Shown: piece by piece, positions 6,227 to 13,256 of the stretch
How positions within the stretch are numbered: position 1 is the first letter of the stretch
How the letters are laid out: every line of letters starts with the position of its first letter
Assembly (NCBI GenBank): GCA_900538365.1
Contig: UPXT01000054.1
Span: forward strand, 1-14,630
DNA length: 14,630 nucleotides
Direction: 5' to 3'
Source: an uncultured Acidaminococcus sp.
GTDB taxonomy: Bacteria; Bacillota; Negativicutes; Acidaminococcales; Acidaminococcaceae
Position numbers and translations under genes: made by a program
Notes under the pieces: model-generated
Databases searched by the model: none
The model's input: the letters and a program-made list of their open reading frames with translations, nothing else
What the model was told of the DNA's origin: nothing

Positions 6227-7648
6227 TTATGCCTCTTTATTGGGAGCAAATATGAATAGACTCAAGGCCATGACAAGGGCGGCCACAAGGATCCCGCAGC
6301 TTGTCGCATTGAGGATGCCGATACCCTTACCCCCATTAAAAAAGCGCAGGCCCATGACCACGGCAATACCCAAAACGGCCGAAAGGAAGGCCCCTTTCGT
6401 CGAAGCCTTCTTGGTGAAAAGACCAAAAAGGAAAGGCGCCGCAAGCGATACGGTCATAAGGGAATAGAAAATGGCCATGGCCGAAATGATGCTTGCAAGA
6501 TAATAGGCAATGATGATACCCAGGACGCCGCAGAAAGCGGTAATCTTTCGCGTCATGGAAAGAAGCTCCGCGTCCGTTGCGTCCGGCTTGATAAAGGTCT
6601 GGTAAAGGTCCTTTGAAAGACTCGTTGCCAGCATATAAAGCACGGTGTCGCAAGTGCTGACCTCAGCTGCAAAAATAGCGGAAAGGGCTAGGGCCGAAAT
6701 GCCAAAGGGCATCATTTCCTTCATCGCCTTGGGAAGGGCCAGTTCCTGGTTGGAAAGATCCGGGAACGCCGCAAAAGCGCACATGCCGATGAGCATCGGG
6801 AAAAAAGCAAAAAAGAGCTGCACAATCCCGTTAAGGAGTGTTCCCCTCCGGATGGCCGGTTCATCCTTGGCACTGTAGACCTTGCCAATAAGACCGGGAG
6901 AAATGCAGAAGGCCGGCGTCAGCATAAGAAAATAGCCCAAGATTGTAGAATTTCCCATTCCGTTCCAGGAAAAATAAGAAGCCGTTTTGGCCGTATCTCC
7001 TAGGTTTGCTGCAATCTTTGCCTCTAAACCGCTCCAGCCGCCGACATAACTTAACGCATAAGGAGCGGCTACAATAAAGCCCACGAGAATCACAGCAAGT
7101 TCAATGATGTTCACCACAGCAGCCGATTTGAGGCCCCCCGAGGAAAAATAAAGAGTCACCACAATCGCCGCCATCATGATGCCGTAAAGTTTTGGCATGC
7201 CTGCGACCACATTGAGAATCCAGGCAATGCCCAACAGCTGCCCCGAAAAAAGGGCCAAAGTCCCTATGGCCATCATAGTCGATGTTACGCCGCGAAAAGC
7301 GTGGGAATACCGATGATCCAAATAGTCTCCCATGGTAAAAAGATTATACTTTTTTGCTACGCGCCACACGGCAGGGCCAACCACATAAGCAAGGATGAGG
7401 GACCCCAATCCGCTGCAGCCAATCCACCACCAGCTTGATACGCCGTGTCGATAAGCAAGGCCCGTCACGCCTACCGTCGAGCCAGCGCCAATGTTCGCCG
7501 CAATGAGGGTCGTAAAAAGAAGCTTCCAGGAAAAGCTTCGGCCGCCGACAAAAAAGTCCGAGGCCCCTTTGATATGCTTTCCGATACCGTAGCCGAGAAT
7601 GATCAAGAAAAGGGCATAACCAATAATGACAACAAGATAAGAGTTCAC
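6227..7648 (-). CDS. Sodium:solute symporter (SSS family)
   Basis: An inner-membrane secondary transporter of the PutP/PanF/SGLT superfamily, importing an organic solute with Na+. It is 473 residues from the chosen start, with about 13 membrane segments. The N-terminal hallmark FFVGGRSFSW, the helix TTLIAANIGAGSTVGVTGLAY, then WWWIGCSGLG and NLFTMGDYLDHRYS are characteristic, as is YFSSGGLKSAAVVNIIEL (transport-core region). The substrate cannot be deduced: amino acid, pantothenate, sugar and carboxylate carriers share these features. The start is GTG at 7648-7646, because a GGAAGGTG site lies 5 nt upstream; the ATG at 7675 adds nine residues and has no ribosome site. This is the first gene of the nine-gene operon, directly behind a good promoter, and is followed after 3 nt by the glucosaminidase. 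Confidence 0.9.
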   Translation of the reverse strand: MNSYLVVIIGYALFLIILGYGIGKHIKGASDFFVGGRSFSWKLLFTTLIAANIGAGSTVGVTGLAYRHGVSSWWWIGCSGLGSLILAYVVGPAVWRVAKKYNLFTMGDYLDHRYSHAFRGVTSTMMAIGTLALFSGQLLGIAWILNVVAGMPKLYGIMMAAIVVTLYFSSGGLKSAAVVNIIELAVILVGFIVAAPYALSYVGGWSGLEAKIAANLGDTAKTASYFSWNGMGNSTILGYFLMLTPAFCISPGLIGKVYSAKDEPAIRRGTLLNGIVQLFFAFFPMLIGMCAFAAFPDLSNQELALPKAMKEMMPFGISALALSAIFAAEVSTCDTVLYMLATSLSKDLYQTFIKPDATDAELLSMTRKITAFCGVLGIIIAYYLASIISAMAIFYSLMTVSLAAPFLFGLFTKKASTKGAFLSAVLGIAVVMGLRFFNGGKGIGILNATSCGILVAALVMALSLFIFAPNKEA

Positions 7649-7685
7649 AGCGTCACCTTCCCGAGGTAAATTCATACTGCATACA

Positions 7686-7714
7686 ATTTTACTGTACTTA
7701 CTGCAACTTGTAAA
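7686..7714 (-). promoter_or_regulatory. Sigma-70-type promoter of the symporter-folate operon
   Basis: On the minus strand, TTTACA (7714-7709) and TAAAAT (7691-7686) are separated by 17 nt. Each hexamer matches consensus at five of six positions. It lies 38 nt before the GTG start of the symporter and is the only good promoter seen for the nine-gene run. Confidence 0.7.
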
Positions 7715-7798
7715 GTTAGGTTGTCCTTTCAGCGCCTAAAAGGCACGTAACCTTTTCTTTTACGATTCCCTCCCCTTTTCCTTGCGGCGAGGATGCGA

Positions 7799-7804
7799 TA
7801 CAAT
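7799..7804 (+). promoter_or_regulatory. Possible -10 element of the hydrolase gene
   Basis: TACAAT lies 42 nt before the ATG of the hydrolase. No convincing -35 hexamer is found 16-18 nt upstream (TTTTCC is the best). It would imply divergent transcription from the symporter promoter within a 198-bp intergenic region. The call rests on one hexamer. Confidence 0.3.
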
Positions 7805-7846
7805 AGGGAAAATAGCAGGGTTTCAAGCCCTAAAGGAGGTTTTCTC

Positions 7847-8512
7847 ATGACAGTCTTTCATTATATCCACCATGCGGCCTTTAGCCTCAGCGATGGCAAA
7901 ACAACATTGCTCTTTGATCCCTATCTTGAAAATAACCCCGAAGGATTATCGGCTGGCGACCTCAAAGCCGATTATATCTTTATCAGCCACTTTCACGGCG
8001 ATCACTTAGGGGAAGCCTATGCCATTGCCAAAAGAACGGGGGCCCCGATCATCTCGACCGCTGAAATTGCAAACGACGCCAAAGCCCATGGCCTGAACGC
8101 CCACGCCATGCATATCGGCGGCAGCCATGAATTTTCCTTTGGCAAAGTCAGACTCACCTTGGCCTTCCATGGCAGCGGCATTGCGGGCGGCCATGCCTGC
8201 GGCTTCATCGTTCACTTTGACGGCAGCGTCTTTTATTTTGCCGGCGACACGGGCCTTTTTGCGGATATGGAACTCATTGGCAAACGAAATGCCATCGACT
8301 ATGCCTTTCTCCCCATCGGCGATAACTTCACCATGGGCCCTGATGACGCCGCCTATGCCGCCGGGCTCCTTAAGGCAAAAACCGTCATCCCCATCCACTA
8401 CAACACGTGGCCCCTCATCGATCAGGATCCAGAAGAATTCAAGATTGCTGTGGAGAAGGAGACAGAGTCGAAGGTGTTAATTGTTCCTTTTGGCACGAGA
8501 GTAGACTTGTAG
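7847..8512 (+). CDS. Metal-dependent hydrolase, UPF0173 family (metallo-beta-lactamase fold)
   Basis: A 221-residue cytoplasmic protein with a single metallo-beta-lactamase domain. Metal ligands are visible in SHFHGDH (47-53, HxHxDH), His108 (AFHGS), Asp134 (AGDTG) and His184 (IPIHYNTWP). It is typical of the UPF0173/YtkL group, whose members average 220-230 residues and whose natural substrate is not established. The start is the ATG at 7847, because an AAAGGAGG site lies 6-7 nt upstream; the ORF is open 18 codons further but without a ribosome site. It is a single-gene unit, divergent from the symporter. No clear terminator follows directly; the first strong hairpin with a weak T-rich tail is at 8947-8990. 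Confidence 0.9.
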   Translation: MTVFHYIHHAAFSLSDGKTTLLFDPYLENNPEGLSAGDLKADYIFISHFHGDHLGEAYAIAKRTGAPIISTAEIANDAKAHGLNAHAMHIGGSHEFSFGKVRLTLAFHGSGIAGGHACGFIVHFDGSVFYFAGDTGLFADMELIGKRNAIDYAFLPIGDNFTMGPDDAAYAAGLLKAKTVIPIHYNTWPLIDQDPEEFKIAVEKETESKVLIVPFGTRVDL

Positions 8513-8946
8513 GTTATTGCTCAGAGCATAATCGCTCCGCTAAAGCGGTTGTAAGCAAAAAAACTGTGACGCTTTGATGCTAAAACCTATAATGCCGCCT
8601 AAACCGCCCCCTACGTGGATATCTCCGAAATAATTCGCCAGAAAACATGTCCCTGCACCCTTCCGCTTTCGCGTTAAATCAGGCTGGGGACTCGGGCGAA
8701 TCTGCCTCGCTAGCCGCTTACAAGGAAAGGGCGCGGCACTTGTCATCCATCACCAAAACCGGGAATTTTTATTCAAAAATGCTTATGGATATTTCCCGGT
8801 TTCGGTCCCCTGCCTTGGCAAAGACGGCTCGATGCTGTACATCGAGCTCAGAGGGAAACCATGTAGGCAGGCCGTTTCAAGCGCTATCGCTGTTTCTATA
8901 TTTTGAAAAGACAATCCTTTTTTCCGACCTCACATAAAATTTAAGG
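8513..8946. other. Gene-poor region with nested inverted repeats
   Basis: I see no convincing gene here. The short ORFs (8540-8746 minus, 8647-8937 plus) lack ribosome sites and recognisable domains. Structure is present: a 10-bp inverted repeat AAACCGGGAA (8756-8765) / TTCCCGGTTT (8793-8802), and a nested hairpin with outer arms CCTGCC (8809-8814) / GGCAGG (8866-8871) and inner arms GCTCGATG (8827-8834) / CATCGAGC (8840-8847). The hairpins lack T-runs, so they are not obvious terminators. The stretch may be a decayed sequence or a dispersed repeat. Confidence 0.5.
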
Positions 8947-8990
8947 GCCCTAACCCGAACCTGCGTCTACGTTCGGGTTAGGGCTTCTCT
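8947..8990. terminator. Strong palindrome, probable bidirectional terminator
   Basis: A perfect 14-bp stem (8947-8960 with 8971-8984) encloses a 10-nt loop. The plus-strand tail is TTCTCTT, and the minus-strand tail is T-rich (CCTTAAATTTT). The core CCnTAACCCGA is shared with the hairpin at 12647-12684. It could end transcription from the hydrolase 435 nt upstream. The tails are only moderately T-rich, so a repeated palindrome without terminator function is also possible. Confidence 0.55.
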
Positions 8991-8997
8991 TATGGTC

Positions 8998-9152
8998 TTT
9001 TGCCCAGGAGCTCGATTTCCTTGAAATCGAGCTCCCTTACCAAAGCGGGGGGATCCACCAAACAGGCCTGGTGGGTGGTAGATAAGGAGGGGTGTTTTTT
9101 GTCAGGCGCCTCCGCATGAGCGAGTGCGAAAAACATTTTTCGCTGGGCAAAA
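8998..9152. repeat. 155-bp element bounded by a 10-bp inverted repeat, with internal hairpins
   Basis: The outer arms TTTTGCCCAG (8998-9007) and CTGGGCAAAA (9143-9152) pair perfectly. Inside lie a 13-bp perfect hairpin (9007-9019 with 9023-9035), a 6-bp stem CCACCA/TGGTGG near 9055-9075 nested within CTCCcTTA/TAAGGAG arms, and an 8-bp stem GCGAAAAA (9126-9133) / TTTTTCGC (9136-9143). The whole could fold as a branched RNA closed by the outer stem, or be a MITE/REP-like repeat. No coding sequence is convincing inside. Copy number in the genome would decide. Confidence 0.5.
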
Positions 9153-9216
9153 TCCTCTAATTACAAGATGCTGTCGAAGCGATTCGGCTGCTGGACCGTG
9201 TGATTAAGAATCAATT

Positions 9217-9246
9217 CGGCGCCCTCCCGTAGGCGGGTTGGCGCCG
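9217..9246. repeat. GC-rich hairpin
   Basis: CGGCGCC (9217-9223) pairs with GGCGCCG (9240-9246), and an inner CCCG (9226-9229) pairs with CGGG (9234-9237). No T-run follows. A further perfect 8-bp inverted repeat, CCCTCCAT (9311-9318) / ATGGAGGG (9344-9351), lies downstream. Between them (9247-9400) I see no gene; the minus-strand ORF at 9211-9411 has no recognisable domain. Confidence 0.45.
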
Positions 9247-9400
9247 TGCGTTCAGCCTCTTAAGACCTGCATAGACAGCTGTAAGGCGCACCCATTTTCC
9301 ACCACAACTTCCCTCCATTGCCTTATTCCTTTTTTCGAATGCCATGGAGGGATATCGGTTCGTACGATGTTTCGTTCCTGATTGGGAATAGCGATTGCCT

Positions 9401-9430
9401 GGGGCTTTCATGCCGCCCCTTATTTTTTAC
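9401..9430 (+). terminator. Rho-independent terminator upstream of the autotransporter promoter
   Basis: The stem GGGGC (9401-9405) / GCCCC (9415-9419) is followed by TTATTTTTTA. The polarity of the T-run is plus-strand. It lies just before the AT-rich promoter region of the autotransporter and would insulate it from upstream read-through, or end a short transcript from the structured region to its left. Confidence 0.55.
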
Positions 9431-9442
9431 TAAATATTTTTA

Positions 9443-9471
9443 TTGCTAGTTTAAATTTATTATGATAATAT
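9443..9471 (+). promoter_or_regulatory. Candidate promoter of the autotransporter gene
   Basis: TTGCTA (9443-9448) and TAATAT (9466-9471) are spaced by 17 nt in a very AT-rich tract (9421-9520). This leaves a leader of about 110 nt. Because the whole tract is AT-rich, several other -10-like hexamers exist (for example around 9508-9516), so the exact site is uncertain. Confidence 0.35.
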
Positions 9472-9587
9472 TTTAATATATATATGTGTAAGTATCTGTT
9501 AATAATATTATATAAAAACTGGAGATAACAGCACTTACCACATAATCCTTCGATCTATATCTTTATGGGGAGAAAGAGGAGAAAACT

Positions 9588-12509
9588 ATGAAAAACTCTC
9601 TTAAACGCACTACTTTACTCGTCAGCTTAGCCTTACTGGCGCCGACTTTGGCGCGGCCCGTCCACGCCGAAGACTTTGTCTTTGACAGTCACACTGCCAT
9701 CAACGGCATCATGCCAAGCTACAGCGAAAAAGGCAGCAATGACATAAAGAGCTTTTCCAATCCAGAAAGCAGCATTACCTTAGATTGGACCAATATTGGG
9801 ACAGACACGGGGCTTCCTCGCTCTACCGGTATTTCACCGATTTTTAACGCACCGGAAGTCACAGCCAAAAATATTACGGTCATTGTCGGGAAAAAAGGCA
9901 ATCAATGGAACGATAAAGGCATCATTTATGACAACAAGCAGGTTACTCACGGCAAAATCACTGCATCGGGGACTATCATGGTTAAAACCTATGATGACTG
10001 TATCTACATGAACTCCCCTGCCCACACAGTAGATATTACAGGTTTCAAGAAGCTCATTTTCAATTCGTCAGGAATGCCGACTAAAGGCAGTTCCGGCTAT
10101 GCCATCATGAACAATGGGATCGATAATTACCTCAATATCATTGGCGGTGAAAATAGCGAAATTGAAATGACCAACACGGGGCGAAGAGCTGTAGTTGCCG
10201 ATAACAGCAGTACGGCGGAGTCCACGAAAACGACCATCACGGCTAACAGCATCTATCTCCATGCAAATGGCTCTTCCGCAATTGTGCAGACCAAAACGCA
10301 CTACGCATTTACAGGCGGCCAGATTGAAATCAACGGCATCGATAAAACGATCATCACAAATGAAAAAGATGGCGGGACCGCTGTTAGCGCTCAGGCGTCA
10401 AGGGACGGAAAAGGGCTCATTGAAATCAATAAAAGGACCTCTGGCGTCGTAGAAATCACGGGTGCAGTCACTGCCAGCAACGGTACGGCCGATATTGATT
10501 TTGCCGGGGACCAATCCTTCCTTAAAGGCAACATGACGTCTTCTGGTGAAAAGGGAAAAATTTTGGCAGACTTCAAGGGCGCTGATTCCCAGATGACCGG
10601 GGATATGAAGACGAGCAATACTGCAGCCATCGATGCCGCCTTCTCCGGAAAGAATGCTTCCATGATGGGTGACATCACGGCCGCCGATAATTCCACCGTA
10701 ACATCCGCCTTCTCCGGTGAAAATGTTTCCTTTACAGGAAATATCGATACGACAGCGACGAGTTACCAATGGGGAACTGGCTATGCCCCTAACCAGTCGG
10801 CCATAACGGCCGCCTTCTCCGGCAAGAACGCTTCCATGATGGGTGACATCACGGCCGCCGGTAATTCCACCGTAACATCCGTCTTTTCCGGCAAGAACAC
10901 TTCCTTTACGGGAAATATTGATACGACGAAAACGTCCCAAACGGGTCAATCTGGCAGCTCTGTCGAATCCTCCAATAATAGTACTGTCACAGCTGACTTT
11001 TCCGGCTCCGGCGCTTCCTATACAGGCGACCTTGCCTCGGCCGGTACGAGCAAAGCCAATATCGCCCTTACAAATCACGGTCTCTGGAAAGGCAAAGCTG
11101 CAACGATGGAAAACGCCACGACGGCCATTACCCTTTCAAATGGCTCCCGTTGGGACCTGACAGCTAACAGCAACGTATCGTCCCTCGACCTTTCTTCCGG
11201 CGCTACGGCTTCCCTTGCAGGCGATGCCCACAGCCTCGATGTGGGGACCTTGAGCGCAAGCGGCGCGTCCGGCATCTTTGAAATGGATCTTGCCTATCAT
11301 GATAACAAGGTTGATACCTACGAAAACGCTACAGACAGCGACTTTCTCTACGCCCACGGCGGCACCGGGAGTTCCTTTACAGTCCAGCCCACAGCCATTG
11401 CCTCCGTCGATGCCATGAAGTCCGGAGACAAGCTTTACTTTGCCCAGGTAAAAGAAGGAGCTGCTGCCTTCAAAGTGAATCAGGACATCAAGCTCCAGAA
11501 CAAAAACAGCCTCTTTGACAGCACCCTTTCTGTCAAGAAAGAAACGGATACGGAAAAGACCGACTATGAAGACTGGTTCATCACTCCTGTCGGTGACGGC
11601 AAAACACCAAACCTGAACGCCTTTACGCCAGGTTCCGCCCACCATGCCGCCGTCTCCATTTGGCGTGAATCAGATACCCTCCTGAAACGCTTGGGCGAAC
11701 TTCGCTACAATCAGGAAGACCAGGGCCTTTGGGCACGCTACATTAACAACAAACTAAATTGGGATGGCAGGAATAACTTCGATACGACCATGAAAACCCT
11801 GCAAGTGGGTTATGATAAGAAAGAAACGGGCACAAAGCGCGACTGGTACTACGGCGGTGCCATCGAGCACACCTGGGGCAGCAGTGAATACGCTGGCTGC
11901 GGCGACGGCAAGCAGCACCTCACCGACATCGCCCTTTACGCAACACAAATCGGCAATAAAGGCCACTACCTCGACCTTGTCACCAAAGTCGGCTACCTCA
12001 GCTCTGACTATAAGACCACCTACGGAGACAGTGCTGACTTTGACAACTGGGCTTTCAGTGCCGGTGCTGAATATGGCCGCAAGAAAGCCCTGGGAAATGA
12101 ATGGTTTGTCGAACCGCAGGCCCAGCTCACCTACTACTTCCTCAAAGGCGATAACTACACGACGAAAAACGGCGCCATCGTAAACCAAGACAACACGGAT
12201 AACCTCGTTGGCCGCCTCGGGGCCGTCCTTACCAAGGAATACGATAAAGAAACAAGGAATCCGAAACGCTTCTACGTCAAAGCCTCTGTCCAGCACGACT
12301 TCCTTGGAGACAGAAGCCAGCATCTCCAGCAAAACGGCATGTCCTACTATGACAGCAACGACTTTAGAGATACGTGGTACACCGTGGGGATCGGTACGAA
12401 TGTCCACTTTGACGACAAATACGCCTTCTACTTCGACGCAGAAAAGAACTTTGGCGCCGACCTCAAATCAAAATATCGCGTGGAAGTGGGATTGAGATAT
12501 GAGTTTTAA
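9588..12509 (+). CDS. Autotransporter outer-membrane beta-barrel protein with repeated passenger
   Basis: A 973-residue type Va autotransporter. Residues 1-27 are a signal peptide (KNSLKRTT basic start, LLVSLALLAPTLA core, cleavage after PVHA). The passenger (about 28-675) is rich in Gly, Ser, Thr, Asn and Ala, as in beta-helix passengers. It contains a degenerate repeat of the type FSGxNxSxxGDI at about 300-500, including two copies of a 40-residue block at residues 350-389 and 408-447. The barrel domain spans about 690-973 and ends in Tyr-Glu-Phe, the C-terminal aromatic signal read by the BAM machinery. A helix-like linker (about 684-705) precedes it. No protease triad or known adhesin motif was found, so adhesin or aggregation factor is the default guess. 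The ATG has a GAGGAG site 6 nt upstream. It is a monocistronic gene with its own AT-rich promoter region and a downstream terminator at 12647-12690. Confidence 0.93.
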   Translation: MKNSLKRTTLLVSLALLAPTLARPVHAEDFVFDSHTAINGIMPSYSEKGSNDIKSFSNPESSITLDWTNIGTDTGLPRSTGISPIFNAPEVTAKNITVIVGKKGNQWNDKGIIYDNKQVTHGKITASGTIMVKTYDDCIYMNSPAHTVDITGFKKLIFNSSGMPTKGSSGYAIMNNGIDNYLNIIGGENSEIEMTNTGRRAVVADNSSTAESTKTTITANSIYLHANGSSAIVQTKTHYAFTGGQIEINGIDKTIITNEKDGGTAVSAQASRDGKGLIEINKRTSGVVEITGAVTASNGTADIDFAGDQSFLKGNMTSSGEKGKILADFKGADSQMTGDMKTSNTAAIDAAFSGKNASMMGDITAADNSTVTSAFSGENVSFTGNIDTTATSYQWGTGYAPNQSAITAAFSGKNASMMGDITAAGNSTVTSVFSGKNTSFTGNIDTTKTSQTGQSGSSVESSNNSTVTADFSGSGASYTGDLASAGTSKANIALTNHGLWKGKAATMENATTAITLSNGSRWDLTANSNVSSLDLSSGATASLAGDAHSLDVGTLSASGASGIFEMDLAYHDNKVDTYENATDSDFLYAHGGTGSSFTVQPTAIASVDAMKSGDKLYFAQVKEGAAAFKVNQDIKLQNKNSLFDSTLSVKKETDTEKTDYEDWFITPVGDGKTPNLNAFTPGSAHHAAVSIWRESDTLLKRLGELRYNQEDQGLWARYINNKLNWDGRNNFDTTMKTLQVGYDKKETGTKRDWYYGGAIEHTWGSSEYAGCGDGKQHLTDIALYATQIGNKGHYLDLVTKVGYLSSDYKTTYGDSADFDNWAFSAGAEYGRKKALGNEWFVEPQAQLTYYFLKGDNYTTKNGAIVNQDNTDNLVGRLGAVLTKEYDKETRNPKRFYVKASVQHDFLGDRSQHLQQNGMSYYDSNDFRDTWYTVGIGTNVHFDDKYAFYFDAEKNFGADLKSKYRVEVGLRYEF
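10635..10927 (+). repeat. Internal duplication in the autotransporter passenger
   Basis: Bases 10635-10753 and 10809-10927 are two direct copies of 119 bp, offset by 174 bp (58 codons). By eye I count 13 mismatches, about half of them silent. The copies encode FSGKNASMMGDITAA followed by an FTGNIDTT ending. Degenerate further units flank them on both sides, so this is the best-preserved part of a longer repeat array. Confidence 0.9.
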
Positions 12510-13256
12510 AGACTGAAAGTGGTACGCTTTGAGGCGGTTGTGAGTGTTGAGTAAAACACAACGGCCGTTTCTTCCGAAATCATTGATTTCTAGACCCAGA
12601 TCTGAGAAGAATATGACGAAAAGATAATATGGAAAAATAAGGAAAAGCCTTAACCCGATTTTGCGAATTAATTCGGGTTAAGGCTTGATTTATATGCGGT
12701 TAGGTAGGGTTGATACAGAGCCTTGGAGCTAAAGAAACGAAGGAAAAAATTAACACCAGAACCACAAAATCCTTGATCGCAGAAAATCGTTTTGTCCCTA
12801 AAAGCCAAAACGAGCAATCTGCAAAGAGAAAGCAACCTGACAGCTCTTTTGCCTTAGAACTCGATGCTTCGCCGTCTCTAAGGCGTAAAGAAGAAGACAG
12901 AAGACCTGAGATCAAAAGATTTGATTGCCTCATTTATCGTGAAACTTTCAGCGACTTTTTAAGCGTCCGATCATAATCTCACACTTTTTTATGCCAAGAC
13001 ACAGGGAGCTTACGAAGCAATCGGCGATGGATGTATCACCTTTTCAAGTCAGATCAACTCTACGAGTCAAATTCAAAGAAAAAAGACCGTGAGAAAAAGA
13101 CTTCCGGCTTGTTGCGATTGTGCGGCCCCCAAGGGATGCTTTTCCCCAGCAAAAAGCCTCAAGTCTCATTTGGTCGCATGCCCAGCTTGCCGCTTTTCGC
13201 TTGCTTACTTAAATGCAAATGGCAATGAGCCGACAGCTAGGCTCACTCTTCTCCCT
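12510..13256. other. Intergenic region between convergent units, no convincing gene
   Basis: This stretch separates the autotransporter (plus) from the LURP/HD operon (minus). It holds the palindromic terminator listed separately, a 15-bp near-perfect palindrome GAAATCAtTGATTTC (12576-12590), and an 8-bp hairpin GCCTTAGA (12851-12858) / TCTAAGGC (12877-12884). ORFs at 12700-12933 (minus), 12710-12976 (plus) and 13031-13228 (plus) have no ribosome sites, no domains I recognise, and low-complexity or Ser/Lys-rich composition. It could be a decayed gene or a dispersed non-coding repeat. Confidence 0.5.
12647..12690. terminator. Bidirectional rho-independent terminator between convergent genes
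   Basis: A perfect 12-bp stem (12647-12658 with 12673-12684) encloses a 14-nt loop. The plus-strand tail is TTGATTTAT; the minus-strand tail TTTTCCTTATTTTT is strongly T-rich. It lies between the convergent autotransporter and LURP/HD units and shares its CCnTAACCCGA core with the hairpin at 8947-8984. Confidence 0.65.

Noticed and set aside
8537..8548. CCGC-TAAA-GCGG hairpin behind the hydrolase as its terminator
   Set aside because: The stem is only 4 bp and is followed by purines and an A-run on the plus strand, not by T.
8540..8746. Minus-strand 68-codon frame with a Gly-rich segment
   Set aside because: No Shine-Dalgarno sequence, no neighbouring partner and no domain I recognise; it ends in a short palindrome. 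It is kept only as part of the gene-poor region.
9084..9156. Possible 22-codon leader peptide starting GTG after an AAGGAGG-like stretch
   Set aside because: The GTG is only about 1 nt from the putative ribosome site, which is itself an arm of a stem; an internal ATG has no ribosome site.
10398..11078. Minus-strand 226-codon open frame inside the autotransporter
   Set aside because: It mirrors the repetitive passenger coding sequence; its own repeats are a by-product of the DNA repeat, and there is no ribosome site.
13226..13245. Small hairpin TGAGCC/GGCTCA just after the LURP stop codon
   Set aside because: Only 6 bp and without a minus-strand T-run; the better minus-strand terminator is at 12647-12684.
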